Shown here one piece after another: positions 1 to 11,600 of a stretch of DNA of 64,000 bases. Within the stretch, counting starts at the first letter, position 1. Every line of letters starts with the position of its first letter. The notes below the pieces were generated by a model, which was not told the origin of the DNA, did no database searches, and saw only the letters and a program-made list of their open reading frames with translations. This stretch comes from Sthenelais limicola (taxonomy: Eukaryota > Annelida > Polychaeta > Phyllodocida > Sigalionidae), in contig OW804094.1 in assembly GCA_942159475.1 (NCBI GenBank), positions 15,187,708 through 15,251,707 on the forward strand, in the 5' to 3' direction. The position numbers and the translations under genes were made by a program.

Positions 1-1808
1 CGCCGATATTCGATCATCTTATCGTGGACCTTTGTTGGTTCTGGGACCGCTGGTTTAAGCTTGCTGTCTGTAATGGGAAGGCTTGTCTGGGCACGTCTAC
101 CTTGCAGTCTCTGCATTGGCGAGCCCATCACATCATCTCGGGGAGTATTCCTTAGGTCAAGGAGTGCCAAGAAGAAATCATCTCCAGATTTCTTGCATTT
201 CTTCATCAGCTGCTTGATCTGCCTCACCCCTTCTTCAGCCAGACCGTTAGATTGTGGGTAGGTTGGCGAGGAGGTGATGTGGTTGATGCCATACTCTGTG
301 GTAAACTTCTTGAATTCGGAGCTTGAGAATTGTGGTCCGTTGTCACTGACCAGAGTCTCCATAATGCCGTACCTTGCGATGTTGGTTTTAAGGCGCTTGA
401 TGACTGTGGTGGCTTTCGTGTCTTGGAGGAGAGGTGAGACTTCTAGGAAGTTTGAGTAATAGTCTACCATGACTATGTAGTGTGCTCCGTCAAGTTCAAA
501 AAGATCTGTGCCCACTTTGTTCCAAGGTAGCGGTGGAATCGGATGGATTGTCATCGGTTCTTTCTGTTGCTTGCTACGGTTTTCCAGACAGGTGGTGCAT
601 TTATTGGCCATTTCTTCGATTTGGGCGTTGAGACCGGGCCAATAAATCATGTCTCTCGCTCTTTGCTTTGTCTTCACAATGCCTGTGTGAGATTGGTGTA
701 ATATTCTCAGCATTTTGCTTCTCAGGCTTTGGGGAACGATGATTCTTTCTCCCTTGAATAGGATGCCGTTGTATGTGCTGAGCTGATCTCGCAGGCTCCA
801 GTATGGGACTGCTGCACTTGGAAGGTCTTGTTTGTCCATCGGCCATCCATTGATGATTACCTTCTTCAGTACCATCATCTCGTCATCAGTTCTTGTAGCT
901 TCTTCGATCTGACCATGCCATTTGTGTGCCAAAGTGTCTATTTTGCATACCATCAGATCTTCATCCATTGTGATGTCGCCGGGATCACTGGCTATGGGAA
1001 GTCTGCTGAGGCAGTCGGCGAGACCAATTGACTTGCCGCTGACATGTATGAGATTGAACGTGTAGGGCTCTAGCTTGAGTCTCATCCGCTGAATCCTCAT
1101 TGGTGCTGCGTTCATTGGTTTCTTCATCAGCGACTCTAATGGCTTATGGTCCGATTCAACTGTGACGTCATCTTTTCCGTATGCGAGTTTATGAAATTTA
1201 GTGCAGCCGTACACCACTGCCAACATTTCTTTCTCTATTTGTGCGTAGCGCTGCTCGGTCGGCGTCAAGGCTCTCGATGCGTAAGCGACTACTGCACCAT
1301 CTTGTATGGCTGCTGCTCCAAGTCCTTTACAACTTGCATCTACCGTTAGTAGTAGCGGCTTCTTTACGTCGTAGTACTTCAGGACTCGGTTGGATGATAG
1401 TTCAGCTTTTATTCGATCAAATGCTGCTTGGTGCTCAGGCTTCCAGCACCATTCTTCCTTCAGTTTGAGTTCTCGTAGGGGGGCAGTTAGTTCACTCAGT
1501 CGGGGAATGAACTTAGCAACGTATGCTACCATCCCAAGAACTGTTTCAAGTTCTTTGACATCATCTGGGGGTTTCATGCTTGTGATAGCCTTAACTCTCT
1601 CTTCAGTTGGCTTGAGTCCTTCTCCTGTCAACTTGTGACCGATATAGTTGACTTCAGATTGTCCAACATGGCATTTCTTCTTGTTTAACTTCAGGTTGAT
1701 TTCTCTGCATTTATGGAGAACTTTATGTAGCCTATCGTTGTGCTCTGTGACTGTTCTTCCATGGATGAGGATATCGTCTTGATATATTTCCACTCCTGGG
1801 ATGAGGAT
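1..1808 (-). pseudogene. pol: gypsy pol, 3' part: end of RT, RNase H, integrase (partial)
   Basis: Downstream of the break, pol continues in another frame, open as far as I translated it to position 1. The RT catalytic YQDD box lies near 1770-1790, just after the break. RNase H follows near 1220-1360, with an LTVDAS strand, a conserved E in an EKEMLAVVYG stretch and a VESDHKPLE motif. A zinc-binding H-H-C-C region with CTTC lies near 580-700. The integrase core has TDLFEL, VSDNGPQF and a late E in a PQSNGLAEE motif near 210-520. The C-terminus is beyond the window. Because the upstream frame terminates at 1732, this part cannot be made as one product with gag and RT in this copy. Confidence 0.85.
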
Positions 1809-3852
1809 ACCCCACTTCTGACACCATGAAATAAACGGGACACAACTCCAGGATTCCTTCAAAGGCTCCGACTAGTGCTGATTGGAACTTGTCCGCTGAG
1901 CATTTTGCTCCCATGGGCATCCGTAGGTTTCGGTATCTACCAAAAGGCGTATTGAACGTGGTTAGATGTGAGCTCCTCTCGGATAACTTGATCTGGAAGT
2001 AGCCCATATTCGCGTCTAGGGTGGTGAAGTATTTGCTACCGTTCAATCTGGTGACAATATCATCTATATTGCTCATGGGGAAGTGTTCTCTGAGGATTGC
2101 CTTGTTCAAGTCTGTCGGATCGATGCATATCCTCACTTTGTCCTTATCCTTCTTGCTAACCACTACCATGCTGCTAACCCATGGCGTTGGTTCTGTCACC
2201 TTCTTTATGATGTTTGCTTTCTCCAACCTGTGGAGTTCATCCTTCACCCTTTCTCTGAGAGCAGAAGGTACAGACCGCGGTGCATGAATGACTGGGGGGA
2301 AACTTTCGTCTATTTTGATATCATATTCCCCAGGGAGACACCCAATTTGATCGCCAAATACGTCTGCATACTTGTTTACAATGTTTTCACATGCATCATT
2401 AACCATTACTTTGTTTGCGCGAGTCACAAGACCAAATTTGACACAATCTGCTCTACCCAATAGATTTATATCCTTCTTACCATCTAGAACCTGGAAATCT
2501 ATGTTCCTTGTCATATCTTTGTAAGTACATGGTAGAGTAACAATACCTGTGGCTCTGTTGCTTTGACCGTGAATACCTGTTATGAACATCCTACTAGGCT
2601 TCAATATGTAGTTGGTCTTCAGCTGCTGCAAAGATTTTAGGCTAAGAATGTTGCATTTTGCACCTGTATCTAGTTCTACATCAATCATATCATTTGCAAC
2701 CTTGAAAGATACAAAGAAATCATCATCAAAATCATCATCTCCTGCAGTGTAAACATTGACGCTACAGTGCATGGTATCAAACGTGTCAAACATTTCATTC
2801 ATATCATTATCAACATCAGTGTTATCATAGTAGTTACCGTGGTCGCTGTACTCAGTGTAACTCTCATAACCTTCATTACCATTGGTGTAATGCACATTTC
2901 TACCTCGACTGTTACCCCTTCCACGGCCATTAGACTGACCGCGACCTCTTTTCTGGTAATACTGAGAATTATCGCGAGGCTTGTTGCCTTGATTTGCTTG
3001 GCATAAAGGTGACCTTTTGTAGTGACCCCTAAGCCCACAACCTCCACAATACTCACTATCTGCTTTACAATATGTTGGTGGATGGTTGCGGCAACATTTG
3101 TTACATTTAGGTGATTGGCCTTGGTAGCCTGTACCACGACCTCTACCTCTACCTCTAGCAAAACCTTGGGGTTGACCCCTGCTACCTGAGTGTTTCTGAT
3201 AGTGTACTTGTGATTCGCCCTGATTCTGAGTTTCTAAAGATTTCACATGGGCTTTTGTAAGTTCTACCTGTCTGCAGATCCTGGTAACATTGTTCATAGT
3301 TAGCTCTTCATCCGAAAGTTCCATTAGTTTTTCAGTACACTTAGAATCATTGACCCTATTTATTATCATGTCAATGATGAGGCTGTCTTCCAAGGCCCCA
3401 TAGTTGCAATGTTGGGCTTTAGCCCTCAAGTCAGAAATGAAGCCCATGATGGTTTGAGTCTTTATGTTTCTGGTTGTGCCAAGGAACTCCTGCCTTTTGA
3501 TACTACGGTATCTGTGTACCCCAAAATATGCGTCAAACTTAGCAAATACAGTGTTCAAGTTATACCTGTCTTCTGCAGCAACTCCTACTACTCCTAGGAT
3601 GCCATTATCTGGGTCAGCTTCAACTGCATCAATGGCTAGAGCCCAAACAAAACTATCATATATTTTCACATGCTCCTTGCCCATGTGTTTTAGTAGCTGT
3701 CCCACCAACCTTCTACCAGCGGCATCATGTAGTCCTTTGGAGTCTAGGTGGATTTCAAACTGTCTCTTATATGCTTCCCATTCACTAGCACATGATTCGA
3801 TGTCTGATGGGTTGAATCTACCAAGCTTGGCTCCACTGTCGTCGTCGGCCAT
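1732..3852 (-). pseudogene. gag-pol: gypsy gag-protease-RT reading frame, frameshifted in RT
   Basis: A 706-codon frame starts at the ATG at 3852. The first 220 residues are gag-like. An R/G/Q-rich stretch and two cysteine-histidine knuckles follow around residues 250-290 (CNKC...C, and CGGCGLRGHYKRSPLC). Protease is marked by LDTGAKCN near residue 400. RT begins near 520, with palm motifs such as RICIDPTDLNK, YFTTLDANMGYFQIK and FGRYRNLRMPMG. At residue ~665 the frame runs into inserted LTR/PBS sequence, loses the true RT frame and stops at 1732. Gag and pol share one frame with no frameshift signal between them. Dead as a single polyprotein. Confidence 0.9.
1809..1854 (-). other. 46-bp LTR/primer-site fragment inserted in RT
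   Basis: This stretch repeats the element's own LTR-end plus primer binding site (compare 4033-4074), but sits in the middle of RT. It is bounded by a 4-bp direct repeat, GGAT, at 1805-1808 and 1851-1854. GGAT is also present in the LTR at the same point, so it could be a microhomology junction. Forty-six is not a multiple of three, so the insertion shifts the RT frame just before the YQDD box. Confidence 0.9.
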
Positions 3853-4032
3853 TTTGAGTGTGGGAAAAGGGAGTCACAACCCACGCTAGGTCTAGCTGGC
3901 ATCAACAAGTCCAAAACAGCTTAAATGTAGCTTAACAGCTCGCTACAGACCTTTGTATAGTATCCCTAGTGGGTTATCAACAAATCCTGATTGTTTCGGA
4001 TGGCTTGCATCGTTCTAACACAGGAAATTCGA

Positions 4033-4047
4033 CCACTTCTGACACCA
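4033..4047 (-). other. primer binding site (tRNA-Leu type)
   Basis: On the minus strand TGGTGTCAGAAGTGG directly follows the LTR end (...TTTCA). It is complementary to a tRNA 3' end of the form CCACTTCTGACACCA, which matches the usual end of animal tRNA-Leu (acceptor ...CTGACA plus CCA). The match supports the LTR boundary at 4048. Confidence 0.8.
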
Positions 4048-4098
4048 TGAAATAAACGGGACACAACTCCAGGATCCGCGTGTTGACTCTGACTTTAT

Positions 4099-4109
4099 TG
4101 CGCATGCGC
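4099..4109. promoter_or_regulatory. NRF-1-like palindrome in the LTR
   Basis: TGCGCATGCGC is a perfect match to the palindromic NRF-1 binding consensus. It sits in the LTR between the AATAAA and the LTR end. Function is inferred from the motif only. Confidence 0.4.
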
Positions 4110-4146
4110 GCCGGTAGTGACGTAGTACACATAAACATTACAAGCC

Positions 4147-4521
4147 TGGCTCGCTCTTTTGGACCGCTCATGGCCCGCTCTTTTTATTTCGCCGAGCGCA
4201 TAACAAGCGAAGGCAGAGCTAACCCAGAGCGGTCCAAAAGAATATGTTATTGCGCTTTCTATACGCTCTTAAAACTTGACGTTGGCGCTTCTTTTTGACA
4301 CTGCGCTTATATCTGACGTGTTTGATTTGAGCGCAGCAACACAACGCTCTTTCTACCTGTTAAACTGGTGGACCAGAGCGCACAAACGCATTTGCTATTG
4401 GTTTTATATAGGAAACAAGCACACCAGTAGAATCGCTCTGCGCTTGTATTGCGCTAAAAATATTAGAGGAGGAAGAGCGAATAACAAGCGCCCTATAAAC
4501 AAGCGCAGCAAGAGCGAGCCA
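4147..4521. repeat. GAGCG/CGCTC-rich segment with inverted ends
   Basis: The segment starts TGGCTCGCTCTT and ends with its reverse complement AAGAGCGAGCCA. Between them GAGCGC-like words recur about a dozen times, often as GAGCGnATAACAAGCG. It could be repeated factor sites of the LTR U3 or a small inverted-repeat element inside the LTR. No target duplication was found. Confidence 0.5.
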
Positions 4522-4600
4522 TGAGCGCAGATACAAGTGATTCAGTGACGCACCTTTACCGTACTGTAGGCCTAATCATTGAACAATAAATTATATAGGG

Positions 4601-4602
<2 letters not shown>

Positions 4603-4668
<66 letters not shown>
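4603..4668. repeat. (TA)n microsatellite
   Basis: About 33 uninterrupted TA units, just outside the gypsy LTR. Confidence 0.97.
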
Positions 4669-4672
<4 letters not shown>

Positions 4673-5497
4673 CTAGGCCCATACACATGGTATACATAAT
4701 TCTCTCCCCGAGTGGAGAAATTCTGTTGGGATTTACAATGAATAGGTCCATACTAAACAGATCGTTGGGACAAATGTTTACCAACACACACTGTCATATT
4801 GATAAACCCAGGCCCCCTACAAACTTGTGAAAATTGACTCACAAAAAAAAACAGAAACTGAATTATATAGGCAGTGATTTTGAGAAATAAACACGCTTTA
4901 AATCACGGTTTCGTCATTCACATGGTCATTATGTGTTGCTACTCTAAACGGTGGATCGGTAAACACCCAAATGTGACCAATATTAATACAATAAAGGGTA
5001 AATACCGTATCACAACACTAGGCCTAGCCCTAGCTAGGCCTAGCTACTTCAACTTGTCTTGATTGATTTTGGCTGACACGGCTAAAAATACTGGGACAGA
5101 ACTGACAGAAAGCGGTCAATCTCGCCACCATCCACTTAACCCATGTATCACTAATAAACTCGGAATATGAAACAATTAAAACTTCTCATCGAAAAGGAAT
5201 CAATAAGCCACTTACTTCATTTCTAATGCTTTCAAATTCATTCAATAAACGTGTAGAGTCCATGTTTTGATGGCAGCTGGTACGGGGTACCTCCTTCTCT
5301 AAGCAAAGCTAGTCTTTGGTAATTTTCGTATATTTTTCTCGTAGCTTCTTCACTTTCGGATCTTTAATCCTCCTATTAAATAACCAAATTAAAATCCAGA
5401 TTTTGAGAATTTATATTTTAGGATTTCGACAGGATTTAAAAGAAGATGATGTTGTCTTTATTTTAGTTTCGGCAACTTAAAGCGACGTGGCAACTTC
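4669..5497. other. intergenic stretch between gypsy element and TMED gene
   Basis: AT-rich sequence with no supported gene. The only structure noticed is a short CTAGGCCTAGC palindromic cluster near 5020-5043. It presumably includes the TMED promoter at its right end. No TATA box is evident close to the start codon. Confidence 0.6.
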
Positions 5498-5509
5498 TGC
5501 GCGTGCGCA
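5498..5509. promoter_or_regulatory. NRF-1-like site in front of the TMED gene
   Basis: TGCGCGTGCGCA, whose complement contains TGCGCACGCGC, matches the NRF-1 consensus. It lies about 32 bp upstream of the ATG, so it is probably in or near the 5' UTR. NRF-1 sites are common in TATA-less housekeeping promoters, which suits a secretory-pathway gene. Confidence 0.5.
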
Positions 5510-5540
5510 AAGCCCTGCTTCGCCTTTACACACTACAATC

Positions 5541-5673
5541 ATGGACCGGTTAAGGACGTGTATTGCTTTTTTCTTGGCAATTTTTGCCGTATCTGAAGCT
5601 CTTTATTTCCATATAGCAGAAACGGAAAAGAAATGCTTCATCGAAGAAATTCCTGATGAGACTATGGTTGTAG
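5541..5673 (+). CDS. TMED9: TMED exon 1
   Basis: Residues 1-44 plus one base. It encodes the signal peptide and the first GOLD strand ([20 protein letters not shown]). The donor GTGAGT follows directly. Confidence 0.95.
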
Positions 5674-8600
5674 GTGAGTTGATTCTAGCTTCTAAATAGT
5701 CATTTGGACCCGAGTTTAGCCGGTCCGTCGACTGCATCATCACTCAGTATCTCTCAGTGGGCATGTAGACAGCTCTGCTGACTCTGGTCAAAGCCTATGT
5801 GTCAACAAAACTCTCTTCCTCCTAGCTTGACTTTTGAATTATCTGGAGCAAAATATAACATATGGTTGTCAATATCTCCCTTCTATGGCTATGGTAACTT
5901 CACAATTTGAAGATGTTTAGTGAATTTTATATGAGCGAACAAAATGTAAAACTCAGGTCTGTACCTGCTTTGGCTTGTATGAATCAAGTTAGGTTACCGA
6001 TGACGTTGACACATGTATACATGCTCTTGTATTATACTATATCCTGCTGCCGTTAATATGACTCTATCTGAGTGCATCTAATTGTTTTCCCAAGTATTAT
6101 ACCTGTTGTTTCTCTTAGGGTCTATGTCATCAGATGTCACTAAAATCTTATGGATATGCCCTTTAATTATAAGGCTTTAAATTAAAGCCTAATAAGGTTA
6201 ATTTAGCCTTTACGTTCATTGTCATTGGTCTTCTCTAATAGTCCTACTCCACTCATATGACTGTATAACTTTATAAATCATACCAGCAAAATCAAAATAT
6301 ATCCATTTCTCTGCTAGTGGTAAAAATTGGGATGGATATTATTGGTATTTTTGCTCTTCTACTTCTGTCAATTAATTTCCTGGTAATGGCACGTAGTACT
6401 ACTATCATAAATTGATCTATCAGTATGAGGAAATGTTTTGTCGCATTCTTCCCCAGGGAATATACGGTCCTTAGTAAATCGTTATGTATTTCGTCGTTGA
6501 TATATTCAATCTGTTGTTGATAAGTCCACTGATAAGTTGAGCATGTCAGTAGATAGGCCCTACTTAATGTATTCATTTCACTAAGCCGTTCTAGCATCTA
6601 TCCTATGCCAGCGAAATAACTTTGAATTGCCAGCTTTTTAGTATAAACAAAATAGCCAGATCTCTACTAAATTATGCTCTTTTCAAATCTGGTTATTGTC
6701 ACAGCTTTATGGGATAGGTCTATACTATAGTTTGATCTGTGTTAATTAGAGATACTGGCCCTTAATAGAATGTAGATAATTATTATATAGATGTCGTGGT
6801 TATTGTTTTCCCCATAATCCTGTGGAATATTCTGGCTATATTATTGCCCATTGATTAGTCAATATTTTAACCCGATACACTAGTTTCAAGGATTACAACT
6901 AATACAGTATCAAACTTATATTTCAAAACCCGTAAAAATGACATTTTGTCCATCGCACGTGTAGTTTTAAAATAAGATGTCTCTGAAAAAAGCCAGAGGT
7001 TTTATTTTTAGACATTTTAGGATCTGTTCTAAGCTTACACCCCTTCTCTTTTCGGAGCTATCGGTATTTCAAGGATTTCACAACTCTTCTGGGTAGAACT
7101 CTTCGTCGTCATGTTATTTGCAAGTTATGTTCAGCACCACAGTTATTTATGCTCGTGAATGTTCATCTGATATTCCGTAGATAACAATGTAAATATCTGG
7201 TGTTGTTAATTTTTCCAGGGAATTACAAAGTGGCTATGTTTGATAAAGTACAAAACCAATTTGTGCCTACAATGACGGGTCTAGGGATGCACGTAGAAGT
7301 ACGTGATCCCGATGACAGTATGATCATGTCCAGGGTAAGATTGTTGTCTGTAGTTGTAAAGTACAACTTCCCCTTAAGTGCATTTATTGATGTTGTTATC
7401 CTTGGTATACAAGTCACAGGGATTCGTAGAGATTCTTAAGTCATATGCGGATCAAAAAAAAAAAAAAAAAAAAAAATGCGGATGTGAATGGAAGTGCATA
7501 TCTTGCAAATTCTGATCTTGTGGGAAAAATGCGATTCCTGATAGGTTAATCATTTTAGAATAATGCTGCAAAAACTAATAGTAAGCAACGACATTCACAT
7601 TCAATAAAAACTTTGTAAAAAAATATAAATGTACATAGATAGATCTACACAACCATGTGACGCTATACCATTGTATTTTATGCATGGTAGATATGTACGC
7701 ATTCCTTTCCAAGGCAAACAAGTTTATTGTGGAGAATGGTGATTAATATCGGCTCTCTAAAGTTTTAAGTCTTATCAGTTTACCGTCTCTCCGCAATACA
7801 CATTTTTGCCTGCCTTTCACTGCATTGCTTGCATCATAGATGTTCTTATTGCTATCTTTGTTGTATAATTTAGCAGCACGCTTTCACTCCCTAAACTCAA
7901 AAGGCCTTACTGATTTCAAGGTTCTCATAGGATTCCACACTTTTGAGTGATGACTTCTAATTGCTTCAAGAAATCCGCCAATGTTTATATGGTTTTAATA
8001 ACGAACGGGAACTCTCTGTAGGATATATTAATTAAACTAATATCAGACTGAACAAAACATTTTGCGGTTCTCGTGAAGTAATTGCATAGCCTCCTCTTAG
8101 ACCTTAAGCAGAAGAACCACATGAAACTACAACGCAACCAACGACTTCATACCATCAGGAGAAACAGATCGAAAGTCCCCCGTCCATCCACCAAGGCCAT
8201 AACAAACTCAAACTCATTTCGTTTTAATTCTTGATTGATGTTTCGGTTTGTGAACCACTGAACAATTATTTTTGGCCCATTTATGATTTTGCAAGCGTGG
8301 GTTGGTTGGTTTCAGGTAATTACAAGGTGCAGATCTTTGACTACCAGATCAATGACTACCTCCCCACCACCTCTGGCCTTGGTATGCATGTTGACGTCCG
8401 AGATCCTGATGACAAAACCATCATTTCAAGGGTAAGGAGTGAGAGACCAGTTCCGAGAGACAGCAGGCTTCCATCTTCTTTCTAAAATCTAAAATCTCAG
8501 GATTTTTTTTTCGTGGGATGAAAGCCCTTTTTGGTTCTTCTCTGGTTCGTTGGTATCCCTTTCTCATAACTTAAGTAATATTCTTTTTTAAAAATATTGT

Positions 8601-11600
8601 TTCAATGGTAACGAATAATAGATAGAGGAATCTGTTTTCACCCAGGATATAAGACTTCGTATACCAGTAGTCTTGAGGAATTTTGGGGGAGATAATTTTC
8701 TTTTTCTCTCACTGGTCCTCTGGATCCCCGAGATATTAGGGACTAATGAACGAGGGGCACAAATTGGATTTTTTTTTTCACACCCAGGGAATCTTTTTAT
8801 AAATCAAATAGCTGCTGACATTTGTTATTAAACCACTTGTGAATGCAAGTTTATTAAATTAGTTGGTCTATTTAAATGTGGTCATTCAAAACACGTCTGA
8901 ATATTTGGGGCATTATTTCGTTGGCGATACTGGAAGCAATTTATTTTTGTTGGAATTTTATATCTTCCATTATTTTAGTCGATTGTTATATTTCCTGTTT
9001 GTAGAAGTGCCTTTTATACAGCTTAAAGTGTGTCGTTTATTGATATCTGAATCACATTGATGCGCCACACAAATATATTGCACATTCAATCCATAAAATA
9101 TTTTTAGTTTATGTTTTAAGACTGCTTTCGATGCTGTAAATAACATAAAATCGTCCTTAGTTGTGATCTTTATTTAGTTAAGTTGTTTAGTTTATTAGAA
9201 TCCCCTTCCCTTTCCAAACTACCGATATTGTTTTATTTGCTGATTACTAATTAATTTCTTATTCATTAATTAATTACACATTTATTAACTCGCCTATAGT
9301 GCATTACTCGTACTTTGGTGATTGTAATATTTTCACTTTGACGATTTAATTATTAGGTACTAATACAGCACTGGCTCCATGTCTAAAAAAATGTTTGATA
9401 TCTTGAAATGACTTAATTTGTAGTGATTTACCCTGAAAAAAATGCATCGAAATCTCTTGTCACACTTTAAATTATGATCTCAATTGGAAAAATAGAAATC
9501 AAGTATCAGTAAATTAAAGAAAGCTGGACTTAAAACAAAAACTCTTTGTATGAGTAGATTTGTAGCATGAGGGGTGCCACAGCTCGCCATTCTTGTGCAC
9601 TCCTTCTAATGATGGACTTACTTACAGACCTATGCCGCTGAGGGGCGTTTCACCTTCACCTCCCACACCGCCGGAGAACACACCATCTGTCTCCTCTCTA
9701 ACTCCACGGCCTGGTTCGGAGGCGGTCAATTGGTAAGTCAATTTGTTAAAACAGATTTTTATTCAGGAATTAGCAACAATATATATATAGCACTCACCCC
9801 AGGGGTGGTTTTCGTCGTGCCCTGTAAATATACAAATTATTCTACACCCAGGTAATATTAATTTTACTCCAAATAAATAAAAAAAAATATCAGATGCATT
9901 AACAAGAGTTTATACCAATTAAATTTAGATATTATAAAAGATTACAAATTTGCACGGTAAGTTATACAACATTCCACAGTCGATGCTAGATGAAATTTCC
10001 TTCCACAATTAGTCAATATGACATTACATACACAAATGTTTTGGCAAATTTTCTTATTTAAATTTTATGAACAAACTAAAATGTGCTGGGGTGGCGCAGC
10101 AGTCCAGCTATTTTTTAACCCTGAGGCTGTTGGAATCCCACAGTGGCTTTTCACCTATGCATCATTTCACCTTCCTATAATTGTTTTAAAGTGACACTTC
10201 TCACTGTTGCTGGCTAGATTATCGAGTAACGGAATTTCTACTTCCTTTTCTAGTATTTGATTCACCTTACCCTACCTAACTAACTCCTGTGGATATCAAA
10301 ACTCTAACATTCATATTATATCAGATATTTGGTAAAACAGTGAGCAAAATCGTTTTTGCACACCAACCCGAAATGTCAAGCTATGTCAGAGTGGCAGTTG
10401 GGTTCTGGCATCTGGAGTTACATAATGCCAGCCTTGACCAAAGGTCACTGATAGACTCCTATGTTAAATCTAGTTACATCCCTGGTCACTTAAGAGAGTG
10501 GGGGCACCACTTGACGGCTACTATTCTTTGATTTGAAATCTGGTCTATTCATTACACTTATTCAATGATTATTGAATGAAGAAACAATGTTGGTGCTCCA
10601 TACTTTAGATATTGTCATAGATATCCTATATGGTTACACTGAATAAGTTTCATGTGATTCTGTGACTACTCGTTTTAACTATCTTAGCCACTTTAATTGC
10701 GAAATCAATGTTATTAATAAAATATCAAATCGAGTACGATGCTGAATTGGCTTACTTGCAGAGAGTACATCTAGACATTCAGGTTGGAGAGCACGCTAAC
10801 GACTACCAACAGATCGCTGCCAAGGATAAACTTACCGAGCTCCAGCTCCGTGTGCGCCAGCTCCTAGACCAGGTGGAACAAATTACCAAGGAACAGAACT
10901 ACCAAAGGGTGAGTTGTTTAATTGTTATAATAATGTTTTATCTGCGTGTTAAGGATATCTTTAACAGTTAGTACTTCGGCTTTTCATGCACAGATGCCTT
11001 GAGATATTCAGGGCTCGAAAAAACTTATAAATGTTTACTTGCCCGGGGCAAGTAAAAAATGTCTCTGGGCAAGTAAATTTAATGTTACTTGCCCGATTCG
11101 GCAAGTGAAAATCTCTACGGCGCCGATTTCAAACCCCTGTTGTGATGGATACTTACAATGAAACAAGATACATACAGATCAGTGTGATTTTGTTTATAAT
11201 TCTGCAAATAAATTTGGGCAAGTGAAAAATGATGCTGGGCAAGTAAATCTTGGCTGCCACTTGCCCAATGGGCAAGTGAAGTTGGTAGGTTTTTTCGAGC
11301 CCCGATATTCCTCTGCATAGCCTGGTAAATATTTTCTTTTCTGAATCCGGTCAATATATGTTGTCTTTGTGAAATGGTCTATGGACATCCCTTTAATTTC
11401 TATGTTTAAAATGTATAGTGTGACTCGGTTTTATCAGAAATTGGCAGCGAGACAATGAGCGTCGGTCATACAAGCAGAATAAAAATTCCTATTAAGAATG
11501 TGTAGTGTATGTGGACCTTTGTTGACAAATTCCCGAATTGATGACAATAATTTGTCAATAAAATTTGTTTTTAAAAAATGACTACTGGGACTACCGTTCC

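Larger units (their letters stand above)
1..4534 (-). mobile_element. Ty3/gypsy LTR retrotransposon, cut by the window edge
   Basis: Read on the minus strand, the order is LTR (about 4534-4048), primer binding site (4047-4033), gag, protease, reverse transcriptase, RNase H and integrase, running off position 1. The protease-RT-RNase H-integrase order is that of Ty3/gypsy. The second LTR and the target duplication lie outside the window, so the 4534 boundary (a TGT start on the minus strand) is only a guess. The coding frame is broken once in reverse transcriptase (see 1809-1854). The rest of pol appears open to the edge, so the copy is probably fairly young. Confidence 0.9.
4048..4534 (-). 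repeat. 5' LTR of the gypsy element
   Basis: It lies directly upstream of the primer site and ends in TTTCA on the minus strand. In the sense direction it has a TATA-like TATATAA near 4403-4411 and an AATAAA near 4093-4098, as expected for U3-R-U5. It contains many GAGCG/CGCTC words, a 15-bp inverted repeat (about 4155-4168 against 4226-4240) and TGACGT words. The upstream end is inferred from a TGT start and is uncertain by some tens of bases. Confidence 0.65.

Noticed and set aside
601..846. 81-codon minus-strand frame in the gypsy element
   Set aside because: Shadow of the integrase/RNase H linker region read in another frame.
2083..2463. 126-codon plus-strand frame
   Set aside because: Antisense shadow of the protease/RT frame.
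4147..4521. Confident call of a separate transposon inside the gypsy LTR
   Set aside because: The inverted ends are only 12 bp, no target duplication was found, and the TATA and poly(A) signals suit an LTR, so repeated promoter motifs explain it as well.
5487..5540. Upstream extension of the TMED protein
   Set aside because: The in-frame stretch starts with GTG and has no ATG. The ATG at 5541 directly precedes a good signal peptide.
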